This document shows, one piece after another, positions 11,601-20,703 of a DNA stretch of 64,000 nt (its first letter is position 1; each line of letters opens with the position of its first letter). The DNA is from Megalobrama amblycephala (lineage: Eukaryota > Chordata > Actinopteri > Cypriniformes > Xenocyprididae). The stretch lies in assembly GCF_018812025.1 (NCBI RefSeq), contig NC_063049.1, positions 33,125,447 through 33,189,446 of the forward strand, written 5' to 3'. The translations under genes and the position numbers were made by a program. Below the pieces are notes generated by a model that searched no databases, was not told the origin of the DNA, and saw only the letters and a list, made by a program, of their open reading frames with translations.

Positions 11601-14600
11601 CAAAATATTGAGAAAATCACCATTAAAGTTGTCCAAAGTCCTTAGCAATGCATATCCGCTCACAAAAAAATATTTTTTTTATATATTTACGGTAGTAAAT
11701 TTACAAAATATCTTCATGGAACATGATCTTTACTTAATATCTTAATGATTTTTGCCATAAAAGAAAAATCGATCATTTTGACCCATATAATGTATTGTTG
11801 GCTACTGCTACAAATATACCCGTGCAACTTATGACTGGTTTTGTGGTCCAGGGTCACATATTTGTACATTTTACAGCAATAATAACTATATTGTAATGTT
11901 TGCTGTTACCGTGATTCAAGATACTCATGCCATGATTTAAGATTTTGGTTCTATTTCCCAGCCCTAGTCTGTGTTTAACTCATGCATTAATAATCACACT
12001 AATTTGTCTTCTATTAATGTTCAATCATGACTGTGTGAACATCTGCTTGTCTGTGCTGATTCTGCTGTTTGGCCACAGTAAGGTGGACTCCTTTGGCTAT
12101 ACCAATGTTTACCCTGAATTATCCTACTCACACAGGTAAATAGGATTTTTTATTTAACAAAGCTGTAAGTAAATGCAATGCTTTCAGGCTATGCGTCCAT
12201 TCAGACATTGATAAGATCTTTTATCTGAATATTTATCAGACTGAGTAATCTTATTATCTCTTTCGGTTCGGTTTGCAGGTCCCTTTCCAAATCCACTCCA
12301 GAACTTGATGAGGTTGCAAAACCAGATATTAAAGGTCAGTGCAGCTTTTATCTTTTCCTCTAACCCTTTATGTGTGTCTATTGTTGGTTTGACAAATAAG
12401 GAGCTGCTGAGACAGCACTGTATATAGGGATTGTGTCAGAATCCTCAAGAAGAGCGTGCCACGTGTTGTGAGGGCTCACACACGCACAGATCACACATGC
12501 ACGGTATGGCGCTGTAGAGTGTGTGGTTCTCTTCAGGTGTGTACAGCAGACACAGAGGTTTGGCAGGATGGCTGCTGGAGGAGGAACTGAGGCGAAAGAA
12601 AAACCCTCAGATCCAGAGAAAGCAGGCAGCGAGTGAGCTAGAGCTTGAGAGGAGGAGCATCCTCAATGCCATGAAATACAGAGACCCAGAGAGAGGTGGG
12701 GGCGGCTCGGACCCACGGCAATCAATCAGCTTAACCAATCACCTTGGCCTTATTTTCTGCAAATTTGACAGATCCGTTGTCAGCAAATCAGATGTAATCG
12801 AGTCTGTGTCCACGTGATCAGTGTGCATTTGATTAAAAACTGTAATATAAAAACAGTGGAGTCCAACAGCCTGAGACCATAAGTGAAAATGCTTCTATTT
12901 TTGAATTGGTCTAATTTAATAACTTTTAATAACTTCAAATGATCTAATATACATTATTACTATCATTTAAAAGTTTGGGGTCAGTAAGATTTTTTTTTAA
13001 AGAAATTAATACTTTAATTCTGCAAGAATGCATCAAATGTATTAAAAGTGTCAGTAAAGACTTAAAATATTCTATTTCAAATAAATGCTTTTCTTTTGAA
13101 CTTTCCATGGAAAAATTTGCCAGTTTCCACATAAAATATTTAAGGGATAGTTCACCCAAAAATGAAAATTTGATGTTTATCTGCTTACCCCCAGGGCATC
13201 CAAGATGTAGGTGACTTTGTTTCTTCAGTAGAACACAAATGATGATTTTTAACTCCAACTGTTGCCGTCTGTCAGTCAAATAATGGGAGTGGATGGGAAC
13301 TTCTACTATAAGAGTAAATAAAACTTGCATAGACAAGTCCAAATTAAACCCTGCGGCTCATGACGACACATTGATGTCCTAAGACACGAAACGATCTGTT
13401 TGTGTGAGAAACCGAACAGTATTTATTCGCTTAGTGAGGTCTGATCGCGCTCTGACAATGGCAGTGATGTCTCGTGCATATACTTCAATGAGTGCGAGAC
13501 ATCACTGCCGCTGTCAGAGCGCAATCAGACCTCACTAATGAGTGCTGAACGCAGTTGGACATAGTGGTGTTTTAGAGGTAAAAAATGATATAAATACTGT
13601 TCGGTTTATCGCACAAACCGATCGTTTCGTGTCTTAGGACATCAATGTGTCGTCACGATCCGCAGGGTTTAATTTGGACTTGTCTATGCAAGTTTTATTT
13701 ACTCTTATAGTAGAAGTTCCCATCCACTAGCATTATACGACTGACAGACTGCAACGGTTGGAGTTAAAAATCATCAATTGTGTTCTACTGAAGAAACAAA
13801 GTCACCTACATCTTGGATGCGCTGGGGGTAAGCAGATAAACATCAAATTTTCAATTTTGGGTGAACTATCCCTTTAAGGCCCAGTTTCACACACAGGGCT
13901 TAGCCTAAGCCAGGATTAAGCCTTAGTTCAATTAGGGCATTTAAGTAGCTTTTATAAACGTTCACTAGAAAAAACATTACTGGTGTGAATCTTGAGACAA
14001 AACAATGGCACTGACATATTTTAAGATATGTCAGTGCAAGTTACTTTCAGTTACAACAGCTCAAACATGCATTTTAGTCTGGGACTAGCTTAAGCCTGTG
14101 AAACTGGGGGTAAGCAGCATTAACTCTTTCACCATTGATAATAATAAGAAATGTTTCTTGAGCATCAAATCAGCATATTAGAATGATTGTTGAAGGATCA
14201 TGTGACACTGAAGATCATAGCAATGATGCTGAAAATTCAGCTTTCCCATCACAGGAATAAATTACATTTTAAAACTTTTAAAACATTCATTTTAAAGTGT
14301 AATAATATTTAACAATATCACTGTTTTTTACTGTGTTTTGATCAAATAAATGCAGCCTTGGTGAGCATAAGAGACTTCTTTCAAAAACATTTTTACAAAA
14401 TTTTACCAACCCCAAACTTGGTTGTCCTCATTTTGCTTTAATAACAGCAACACTTAAGCTAGATGAACTTCATGTAAAAAAAATCCTGATGATCATGTTC
14501 TTCAGCATGATTTGAGATTATCCAAAGAGCTTCATCTTGAGCTTTAGTGGAAGCAAGAACATCTGACCATCTGTGACTGTTTATTGCCAGGCTTACATTA

Positions 14601-17600
14601 TATTTTGAATCCCAGATTTTCACTGTGGTCTCAAACATTCAGACCCCACTAAATATAATCATATGAAGATTGTCTGAAATCAGTTGCTCTTGATGTGAAA
14701 TTTACATGATGTTTGTTTATCAACTCTGATTACAACTTGTCGCTTTGTTATTAATGATAATTTTTGTCTGAGCAGCAAGCGGTGGTTTGGGTGAGGTCAG
14801 CAGGGACTATAAGAAAGAGCCTCTAACTCAGGCTGAAGTGGAAAGGCAACAGATCCTTCAAGAAATGAAGAAGAAGACTTCCTTGAACACAGACAACAGC
14901 TGGATTCGCCAGCAGAGCTCTGCCAGTGTCACCGCCAAAGAACCAGTTGATCTTCCCATGAGGAGGTTAGTATATTTGCCAACGTTGTCTTACATTGTAA
15001 ATAAACAATGAGGAGAAAATGACTGAGTGCACGTGTAAAGATGCAACTGATGTTACTTGTGAGCTTAAAACATTGACAAATTCACTTCACTCACTTGCAG
15101 GGGCGAGTCTCTTGACAACCTCGATATGCCTCGTTCCTCCTGGAGATCATCATGGAGCACATCTAACAGCACTTCGCTCATACCAGACTACAGCCGTCCT
15201 CATTCGGCCCTCTCTGGCTCCTCGTCCTACTATAGTGGACGTCCAGGGTCTGCCACTCTGCCGGCATCTCAGTCCATGAGCTCCCTCAAGCAGTCCTGGT
15301 CTCCATCCCCAACTACACCAGAGCCAGAGCCTCAAGCTCCACTACGGAATAGGTATTCTTCGCTAAAAGAAATTGTTATTGGTCTCTAAACACTCTAAAA
15401 CATTGGTTCTCAACTGGTGGGTCGATGACAGCAGAATAATAAAATGCAACTACATGTAATTCTGGATAGTGTGGTAGATTTTTCCCTACGCACCTGACTT
15501 AGTTAAACCGGGTGTCCCAGACACCCATAAATCTATGAATTTATACTCTACTAAGCGTACTTCAATACCTGTTTGAGTCGGCCGACGTCTCGGCCTGTTT
15601 TGGGGCACTATTACCTGATACTAAGCTCTTTAGTACTCCTCACCTCCACTAAACACTATCACTATAGTATAGAAGTAAGATTTCTAGTGCTTAGTTTGCT
15701 GCAGCCTAAAAACCAAAAAGACTCCAGACTATGCCTCAGAATATGCTTTAATCACGGCCGGGAGAGTTCTCATCAATTCCAGAGAATCTCTCTCCGAACA
15801 AAAGAATACAACAGGTTTTATAGGATTTCAGGTACACTTCACAGTCAGCATGGCATGATCTATTACTCATTATCATCAGTCTTAATACGATTGGTTTAGA
15901 TTTAAGAAAAACATCTCAGTTCCTCTGTCCCGCATAAATTTAGATTTAGAACAACTGAATCACAAGATCATCAAAAAAATGTCTCAGGGTTAATAGTTCA
16001 GATTACTCAATAGGTTAAAACATTTCCTCAAAGACTATTTTTTACTTCTGTATCCTCAGAAGGATGCTGTCTAGCCAGCACAGCAGAATTTTTCTGAATC
16101 ACAACACTCAGTCCTAGTGACTATTTCTCTATTTGAAAGTTAGATTATTATTAGGCCTGTAAAAGAAAAGAAATGTTAGCTCATTATTAATTAGTTAAAA
16201 AATTCCATCACAATAGCAAAACAGAGGACTTGTCAACTTTTAAAAGGTTGGGGAAAAAAACTTCCATAATTTTTGTTGTTGTCATATGTCATAAGTTTTT
16301 AAGTTAAATTAAGACAAGTGGGAAAAAAATCCCAATGCGTTAATACAAAATACACTTATATTCAAGATACTATCTATGACAGCAAGTCTTAATATGTTAT
16401 GCAGTGTTGCTTAAATACATCAAATAAACTCAAACAAATGTATCTTAAGGATTTTTAAATGTTTTTACTTAAAAACAAGTAGAAGTTCACCTAAAAATGA
16501 AAATTCTGTCATCATTTACTTACCCTCATGTCATTCCAAATCTGTATTTCCTTTCTTCTGTGAAAGACAAAAGAAGATATTTTGAAGTAAGTTCCCTTAT
16601 TTGGTTATTAAAGGGTTAGTTCACCCAAAAATGAAAATTCTGTCATTAATTACTCAACCTCATGTCGTTCCACACCCATAAGACCTTCATTCATCTTTGG
16701 AACACAAATTAAGATATTTTTGATGAAATCCCAGAGGTATATGACTCGTCCATAGACAACAAAATAACTTCACTGTGCTTACTGTGGCAATGGCGCAAGG
16801 ATTATGACAGGGAAGAGAAGATATTGTTGAATAAAGTTGTTATTTTTGTTTTGTTTCTGCACACAAAAAGTATTCTTGTCGCTTCATAACATTAAGTTTG
16901 AACCGCTGCAGTCACATCGACTGTTTTAACAATGTCTTTAGTACCTTTCTGGACCTTGAATGTGGTGGTTATATTGCTGTCTATGAATGAGTCATATACC
17001 TCTGGGATTTTATCGAAAATATCTTAATTTGTGTTCCGAAGATGAACGAAAGTCTTACAGGTGTGGAACGACATGAGGGTGAGTAATTAATGACAGAATT
17101 TTAATTTTGGGTGAACTAACCCTTAACATTATTAAAAATGTGTTCAGCAGAAGAAAGAAATGCATACAGGTTTGGAATGGCATGAGGGTGAGTAAATGAT
17201 AACAGAATTTTCATTTTGGGTGAACTATCCTTTAAAAGGAAGTCAAAATCATTTGGCCCAGTGCTTGTTCTATGTGATAGGCTAACAAATGAATATGCTA
17301 AATGTGCACTCACATTTATAGTTGTTCAGCAACTGTTGTTGTGATTGCACCTTAAATAATTTTTGATGACATTTTGTATGATAAACAATATAGATAATGT
17401 GTTGGGCCACCACTTGATGTCCAATCTGGCTAGTCAAGCAAAACCATTTGAGAACCACTGATCTAAACGATTCCATACATCCATTCCCATGTGTCTCCCA
17501 TATTTTCATTGTCTTCAAAATGTGTTTGGACCCCACATAAGCCATGGGCTGTGTGCAAGTCTGTTGCTTAGCCCTCAGATCATGTTTTGTGTAATCTAGG

Positions 17601-20600
17601 TCAGTGAGTGGCAGGAAAATCTGTTCGTTCTGTAATACCCCACTGGGCAAAGGAGCAGCCATGATCATCGAGTCCCTGGGGCTCTGTTATCATTTGAATT
17701 GTTTCAAGGTGAGCTTTCAGCTACTCAAGGTCAGGTCCAGCCTGGCTTCATCAGTGACTAACCTGACTAATCTGCCCTGCCTGCTTTTACGATTACTGTA
17801 ATCAGTTGTTCTGTGCACATATAAAAATGTCAACCCAGAGAATCAAAATGCCAATTCTAACCCTCTAGCTGATTCATGGATAACAACACTGACAGCTCTG
17901 ACCTGTGACTTTTCTTTCTTTCCTAAAAGACTGTCATTTGTTTCTCTCAAATGGAAACAAACCATCAAGAACAAACCGTGTGCATTTTTAAAGGCTGATT
18001 TTTAAATCCATTTTTGCCAAGATGCAATAAGAGTGATTTCGTTTCAATAATTGTTGTACTATGAAGTATTTATTGATATATTTATTGATAATTATTGATA
18101 TATTCTATGAAGTACTATTTAGATTGCATCTGTGCCAAAAATCCCTTGACAAAAACACGTTATTCACTAACTACCCATAGTCTAATTACCAGTTACCCTA
18201 TATGTGCTGGTTTAGCACTGCACCGTGGCATATTTTAGTAATCATTGTCATTCTTTTTAGCATAAACGTGCCTCTTTATATGCAAATTAGTATACAATGA
18301 TAGATTGCACCTTGTTCACTAAATTCTAAGTACTATTTGGCTGGTGCAATAAACATTGCACTGTTATAAAGTGGTGTTAAAGGGTTTGTTCACCCAAAAA
18401 TGAAAATTCTGTCATTAATTACTCACCCTCATGTCTTTCCATACCCATAAGTCCTTCGTTCATCTTCAGAACACAAATTAAGATATTTTTGATGAAATCC
18501 GATGGCTCAGTGAGGCCTGCATTGCCAGCAAGATAATTTACACTTTCAGATGCCCAGAAAGGTACTAAAGACATATTTAAAACAGTTCATGTGACTACAG
18601 TGGTTCAACCTCAGTGTTATGAAGCAACAAGAATACTTTATGTGTGCCAAAAAAACAAAATAACAACTTTATTCAACAATATCTAGTGATGGCCAATTTC
18701 AAAACACTGCTTCATAAAGCTTCGAAGCTTTACAAATCGTTTGTTTCGAATCACTGGTTTGAATAATATGTTACGTCATAAGTGTTTCGAAACGTTTCGA
18801 AATTTCAATGGTTCGCGTGACTCTGAACCACTGATTCAAAACAAAACATTAGTAAAGCTTCAAAGCTTCATGAAGCAGTGTTTTGAAATCGCCCATCACT
18901 AGATATTGTTGAATAAAGTCTTTATTTTGTTTTTTTGCTGCACAAAAAGTATTCTCGTCACTCATTAACATTAAGGTTGAACCACTGTAGTCACATGAAC
19001 TGTTTTCAATACGTCTTTAGTAGCTTTCTTGGCATTGAAAGTGTTAATTACCTTGCTGGCTATGGAGGCCTCACTGAGCCATCGGATTTTATCAAAAATA
19101 TCTTAATTTGTGTTCCGAAGATGAACGAAGGTCTTACGGGTGTGGAACGACATGAGGGTGAGTAATTAATTACAGAATTTTCATTTTTGGGTGAACAAAC
19201 CCTTTAACACAACTTTATAATAGTGCAATGTTTATTGCACCAGTCAAATAGTACTTTGAATTTAGTGAACTTAGTGAATTTAGTGAATTCGTTTTTTGAG
19301 TGAACTAGCCCTTTAAAAAGGCATGTTTGTGTATCTGTACAATTTGCAAGGGTAATTCATATGATGATCAAATGATTATGAATACTGTTATGATGGGACA
19401 TATGTCCAAAAATGTTGCGTAATCAAGCACACTTTCTGCATTTTAACGTGCTATTTAAGTTTCACAGTGGGGGAGTTCCAGTTAAAGGGGCTCTATGTAA
19501 TAATGACACCCAGTGTTCAAAATAGGTACTGCAGTCCAAATTCAAAATATTTTTTCCCCTGCCCCCTCGTTCAAAGACGCGGGTTGCCAGCAACAATAGG
19601 GAGCGCAATTGACAATGAAAGCTGAGGAGACTTAAACACTGTAAGCTGATGAGTTGATTTATCTGTTTTAATATGCTGTTGTTCATAGAGATATTTAGAT
19701 GGATTCAGAGGCTTTTTAGGTCAGGTAGAATCTGCGATTCTCTGACCAAGTTTGTTTGCTGGTTTCCATGGTTGCAATACGCACTGTTTTCCGCCAACTG
19801 GCAACCTGTGATGTCGAAATACTATTGGATAAACAGGCAGCACACGGTTTCGCACAGATCAAAACAAAGACAGACATTCCGACACGGAACATACATTTCA
19901 AAGCAGAATATCTGGCTGTAGCATTGTCTTTCAGAGAAAGAAGTAGGTGAACTTAGCATGTTTCCTAAATATCTGCAAACATATCGGGGTATTTTTATGC
20001 TTTATTAAAGTAACATTCTTACATAGAGCCCCTTTAAGAACCCCAGATTGCAGTAATCTGCTGCATCTTCCATAATTTAGCACTCAGAAATGACCTGCAA
20101 GATGTTAAATTGCACTGCAAATTCTATAGTAGGTGCTAAAACAGCACAGACAAGCGTGTAAATAAAAGCTATTAGTGTGCATAATTCATTCTTCTTTAAT
20201 TCCCTTCTGAATTTATTCCACTGTCTCTACCCTCAGCGGAGCCTAATGATTTCATTTGTGTTTCTGCTCATCCTTTCATTCACACTGCATTGTCCTCTTT
20301 CTAAGCTTGTGGGGTTATTTCTGGTTCTTTGGGCTGGTGTTACTACTTCAATTTCATATGCTTTTATGCTGCAGCCATTGACCTCAAGCTAGGATTCTCT
20401 CTCACTTATAGATGGAGGTGAGTGTATGATATGGCATTAAATGGAGGATTCTGTCTGTCTAACAATGTGTTCTTTCATCTTGTGTTTACAGTGCTCTGAC
20501 TGCAGGTCTGATTTGGGAGGCTCACAAGCAGGAGCAGAAGTCAGAATACGAAACCAACAGCTTTATTGTAACTCCTGCTATATGCGACTCAAAAGTAGGC

Positions 20601-20703
20601 CAGACATCTCTGCAATATGTGCAATATAGCTCACCGAGTGATTTCTGATCTTCTTTATGAGTGTATTTTTCTCTTTCCAGCTGGGCAGCCCACATCCATG
20701 TGA
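991..20703 (+). CDS. lmo7: lmo7, LIM domain only 7 (3' part, 21 exons)
   Basis: Scaffold protein of adherens junctions, actin and the nucleus (known for the family). I joined 21 exons by splice sites and reading phase; all joints keep frame and give 1131 codons plus a stop (numbering below starts at base 992). Order: DUF4757-like segment (residues 1-90, with a [15 protein letters not shown] joint), Ser/Pro-rich linker (90-377), PDZ domain (about 378-470, core RDFGF), segment ending in [12 protein letters not shown] (to about 565), Glu/Arg/Lys helix (about 580-815), Ser-rich tail, and a LIM domain (1062-1119) with all eight zinc ligands, ending GQPTSM. The family is recognised from memory of vertebrate LMO7. 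The calponin-homology exons are not in the window, so the gene is 5' partial. Fish carry lmo7a and lmo7b; I cannot tell which this is. Downstream neighbours kctd12 and acod1 support orthology to the human 13q22 locus. Confidence 0.95.
1550..1689 (+). CDS. lmo7: lmo7 exon 2 of window (DUF4757 region)
   Basis: Acceptor ccctgcag, donor gtgaac at 1690. Reads [20 protein letters not shown], a signature of the LMO7/LIMCH1 family, and ends with two bases of a split Arg codon. Confidence 0.92.
1963..2593 (+). CDS. lmo7: lmo7 exon 3 of window (Ser/Pro-rich linker)
   Basis: The largest exon in the window (631 bases). Acceptor cttttcag, donor gtgagt at 2594. It completes the split Arg codon and encodes about 210 low-complexity residues rich in Ser, Pro, Asn and Lys, with short repeats of the type IKP-S and SKP-S. 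Probably disordered. No stop in frame. Confidence 0.92.
3053..3813. mobile_element. Angel-like TTAA foldback MITE in lmo7 intron
   Basis: Long imperfect palindrome. The left arm starts with GTTAACCCAAAAATGAAAAT and the right arm ends ATTTTTGGGTGAACTAACCC. Arms hold matching blocks TCATCTTCGG and CCGATGGCTCAGTGAGGCCT. No coding capacity. The left tip is eroded. Confidence 0.8.
4012..4245 (+). CDS. lmo7: lmo7 exon 4 of window (acidic linker, GC donor)
   Basis: Acceptor cttttag before 4012. Encodes [11 protein letters not shown], then an acidic Ser-rich stretch and [20 protein letters not shown]. The best exon end is after GAG at 4245, followed by gcaaga, a GC-type donor, which joins in phase to [10 protein letters not shown] weak GT donor at 4198 (AAG|gtgtca) would also keep frame but drop 16 residues. 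Confidence 0.85.
4548..4662 (+). CDS. lmo7: lmo7 exon 5 of window (PDZ, first half)
   Basis: Acceptor cttccag, donor gtaaaa at 4663. Reads [14 protein letters not shown], then RDFGF (the carboxylate-binding loop position of PDZ domains) and VRVKSVVPG. Ends with one base of a split Gly codon. Confidence 0.95.
5038..5199 (+). CDS. lmo7: lmo7 exon 6 of window (PDZ, second half)
   Basis: Acceptor gagaag before 5038, chosen over the later gcag because only 5038 keeps frame. Donor gtaagt at 5200. Encodes [19 protein letters not shown], the classic PDZ segment, then the helix and final strand [11 protein letters not shown]. Confidence 0.95.
5484..5829. mobile_element. Degenerate Angel-like MITE with TA microsatellite
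   Basis: Ends TTTAAAGGAAAAGTTCAC and GGGGTGAACTATTCCTTT are inverted copies. The middle has expanded into a (TA)n run. Lies in the intron after the PDZ exons of lmo7. Confidence 0.65.
5587..5663. repeat. (TA)n microsatellite
   Basis: About 38 TA units without interruption, inside the MITE above. Confidence 0.97.
6245..6420 (+). CDS. lmo7: lmo7 exon 7 of window
   Basis: Acceptor acaatcag, donor gtgagc at 6421. Reads [20 protein letters not shown], closely matching the segment that follows PDZ in vertebrate LMO7. Confidence 0.93.
6533..6596 (+). CDS. lmo7: lmo7 exon 8 of window
   Basis: Acceptor tttacacag, donor gtaaat at 6597. Encodes [20 protein letters not shown] plus a Lys and one leftover base. 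Flexible linker. Confidence 0.85.
6853..7193. mobile_element. Angel-like MITE in lmo7 intron
   Basis: Ends AAGGGTTAGTTCACCCAAAA and TTTTTGGGTGAACTATCCC. Arms are inverted copies across about 340 bases, including AGGAAGATATTTGGAA against TTCCAAATATCTTTC. Confidence 0.85.
7285..7335 (+). CDS. lmo7: lmo7 exon 9 of window
   Basis: A 51-base exon; acceptor catgtag, donor gtaaca. Encodes [17 protein letters not shown], a highly conserved LMO7 motif. Confidence 0.93.
7640..9081 (+). other. lmo7 intron 9, mostly unannotated
   Basis: A degenerate Angel-like fragment may lie near 7645-7700. 8150-8300 is A-rich low complexity. The rest shows no coding or repeat signal I can name. Confidence 0.4.
9082..9107 (+). 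CDS. lmo7: lmo7 exon 10 of window (26-base micro-exon)
   Basis: Acceptor tttttacag, donor gtaagt. Encodes GGSETAISN in frame between exons 9 and 11. Its small size makes it easy to miss; the phase fit (2 in, 0 out) and two good splice sites support it. Confidence 0.8.
9298..9405 (+). CDS. lmo7: lmo7 exon 11 of window (start of charged helix)
   Basis: Acceptor tgtgtgtag, donor gtgaat. Reads [20 protein letters not shown], then [16 protein letters not shown], matching the LMO7 segment RWVWDQEEE-like that starts the coiled-coil. Confidence 0.94.
9889..9981 (+). CDS. lmo7: lmo7 exon 12 of window (charged helix)
   Basis: Acceptor gctgcag. Encodes [20 protein letters not shown], then [11 protein letters not shown]. 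The donor gtatgt at 9982 is the first piece of a (GTCAT)n microsatellite. Confidence 0.94.
9983..10145 (+). repeat. Pentanucleotide microsatellite (GTCAT)11(GTTAT)21
   Basis: Starts inside the donor of lmo7 exon 12. Eleven GTCAT units (9986-10040) change at once to 21 GTTAT units (10041-10145). The long reading frames over it are repeat artefacts. Confidence 0.97.
10512..11032 (+). CDS. lmo7: lmo7 exon 13 of window (Glu/Arg/Lys helix)
   Basis: Acceptor gttgaacag, donor gtgagt at 11033. About 30 residues including [11 protein letters not shown], then roughly 140 residues almost only of E, R, K, Q and L in repeats such as [16 protein letters not shown]. This looks like a coiled coil or a stable single alpha helix. 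The DNA is purine-only over long runs and internally repetitive, so the repeat number may vary. Confidence 0.93.
11255..11966. mobile_element. hAT-type MITE with 8-base target duplication
   Basis: Ends TAGGGCTGGG and CCCAGCCCTA are inverted repeats, flanked by a perfect 8-base direct repeat GTCTGTGT at 11247-11254 and 11967-11974. An 8-base duplication is the hallmark of hAT transposons. It carries a second MITE inside it. Lies in the lmo7 intron after the charged-helix exon. Confidence 0.85.
11428..11858. mobile_element. MITE with TGTGACCCTGGACCAC ends
   Basis: Terminal inverted repeats TGTGACCCTGGACCACAAAA and TTTTGTGGTCCAGGGTCACA, about 22 bases each. Nested in the hAT-type MITE, so it is the younger insertion. 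Common in cyprinid genomes to my knowledge. Confidence 0.88.
12079..12135 (+). CDS. lmo7: lmo7 exon 14 of window
   Basis: Acceptor ggccacag, donor gtaaat. Encodes [18 protein letters not shown] with split codons at both ends that fit the neighbours. Confidence 0.85.
12279..12334 (+). CDS. lmo7: lmo7 exon 15 of window
   Basis: Acceptor gtttgcag, donor gtcagt. Encodes [18 protein letters not shown]. Confidence 0.87.
12537..12695 (+). CDS. lmo7: lmo7 exon 16 of window
   Basis: Acceptor ctcttcag, donor gtgggg. Encodes [20 protein letters not shown], then [16 protein letters not shown] and [12 protein letters not shown]; the segment GWL-EEE and QKQAASELE is conserved in LMO7. Confidence 0.94.
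13140..13877. mobile_element. TTAA foldback MITE nested in repeat R copy 2
   Basis: TTAAGGGATAGTTCACCC at the left, GGGTGAACTATCCCTTTAA at the right. Arms are near-identical inverted copies for more than 300 bases, which creates meaningless open frames on both strands. Same subfamily as the copy at 30617-31299. Confidence 0.92.
13880..14110 (+). mobile_element. MITE with CCCAGTTTCACA ends, copy 1
   Basis: Left end CCCAGTTTCACACACAGGG, right end CTTAAGCCTGTGAAACTGGG. Contains ATGCATTTTAGTCTGGGACT and an internal hairpin ACATATTTTAAGATATGTC. It sits directly next to the Angel-like element inside repeat R; TAAG occurs on both sides and may be its target duplication. Confidence 0.85.
14776..14965 (+). 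CDS. lmo7: lmo7 exon 17 of window
   Basis: Acceptor tgagcag, donor gttagt. Reads [20 protein letters not shown], then [12 protein letters not shown], one of the best conserved parts of vertebrate LMO7. Confidence 0.96.
15101..15352 (+). CDS. lmo7: lmo7 exon 18 of window (Ser-rich tail)
   Basis: Acceptor cacttgcag, donor gtattc. Starts [15 protein letters not shown] as in LMO7, then about 65 Ser/Pro/Tyr-rich residues, ending LRNR. Confidence 0.95.
16480..17236. mobile_element. Angel-like MITE split by a second Angel-like MITE
   Basis: The left arm 16480-16607 (AAGTTCACCTAAAAATGAAA) and right arm 17127-17236 (GGGTGAACTATCCTTTAA) are inverted copies, separated by a complete younger element inserted at a TTAA. 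Confidence 0.85.
16608..17126. mobile_element. Younger Angel-like MITE inside an older one
   Basis: TTAAAGGGTTAGTTCACCC at the left and GGGTGAACTAACCCTTAA at the right, with arms matching through CCAGAGGTATATGACTC. TTAA is present at both ends as the duplicated target. Confidence 0.9.
17600..17708 (+). CDS. lmo7: lmo7 exon 19 of window (LIM zinc finger 1)
   Basis: Acceptor taatctag, donor gtgagc. [12 protein letters not shown] supplies two Cys ligands, and CYHLNCFK supplies His1085 and Cys1088 after a 19-residue spacing. The exon ends on a codon boundary before the second finger. Confidence 0.97.
18312..19272. repeat. Outer foldback interrupted at its apex
   Basis: Arms 18312-18376 and 19208-19272 are inverted copies (TTCACTAAATTC against GAATTTAGTGAA; GGTGCAATAAACATTGCAC against GTGCAATGTTTATTGCACC). 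The DNA between them is exactly one Angel-like element. Confidence 0.8.
18377..19207. mobile_element. Angel-like MITE at the apex of another palindrome
   Basis: TTAAAGGGTTTGTTCACCC and GGGTGAACAAACCCTTTAA ends; arms match through CCGATGGCTCAGTGAGGCCT. In the lmo7 intron between the two LIM exons. Confidence 0.9.
19482..20037. mobile_element. TTAA MITE with AAAGGGGCTCTATGTAA ends
   Basis: Ends TTAAAGGGGCTCTATGTAA and TTACATAGAGCCCCTTTAA are perfect 19-base inverted repeats. The interior is unique within the window and has no credible gene. Confidence 0.9.
20492..20594 (+). CDS. lmo7: lmo7 exon 20 of window (LIM zinc finger 2)
   Basis: Acceptor gtttacag, donor gtaggc. [20 protein letters not shown], then [10 protein letters not shown], carrying the last four Cys ligands. 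Confidence 0.97.
20681..20703 (+). CDS. lmo7: lmo7 terminal exon, coding part
   Basis: Acceptor ctttccag. Completes a Thr codon and encodes GQPTSM then TGA at 20701, matching the short LMO7 C-terminus after the LIM domain. The exon continues as 3' UTR. Confidence 0.95.

Larger units (their letters stand above)
12955..14420 (+). repeat. Repeat family R, copy 2, split by two insertions
   Basis: The 5' half (12955-13139, AAAGTTTGGGGTCAGTAAGA onward) and the 3' half (14111-14420, with ATGTGACACT and AATGATGCTGAAAATTCAGC, ending near CCAACCCCAAACTT) belong to one element. The ends are inverted repeats of each other. Between them lie an Angel-like element and a second MITE. Confidence 0.85.
15401..17460. 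mobile_element. hAT-like element, about 2 kb, with nested MITEs
   Basis: Ends CATTGGTTCTCAA and TTTGAGAACCACTG resemble the CAGTGGTTCTCAA ends of Charlie-type hAT elements. The flanking 8-mers CTCTAAAA (15393) and ATCTAAAC (17461) match at 6 of 8 sites, as an old target duplication. No transposase frame remains. 15480-16480 holds sequence I do not recognise; its repeated AATATGCTTTAATC and CAGACACCC features may be an old LTR fragment, but that is weak. Confidence 0.55.
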
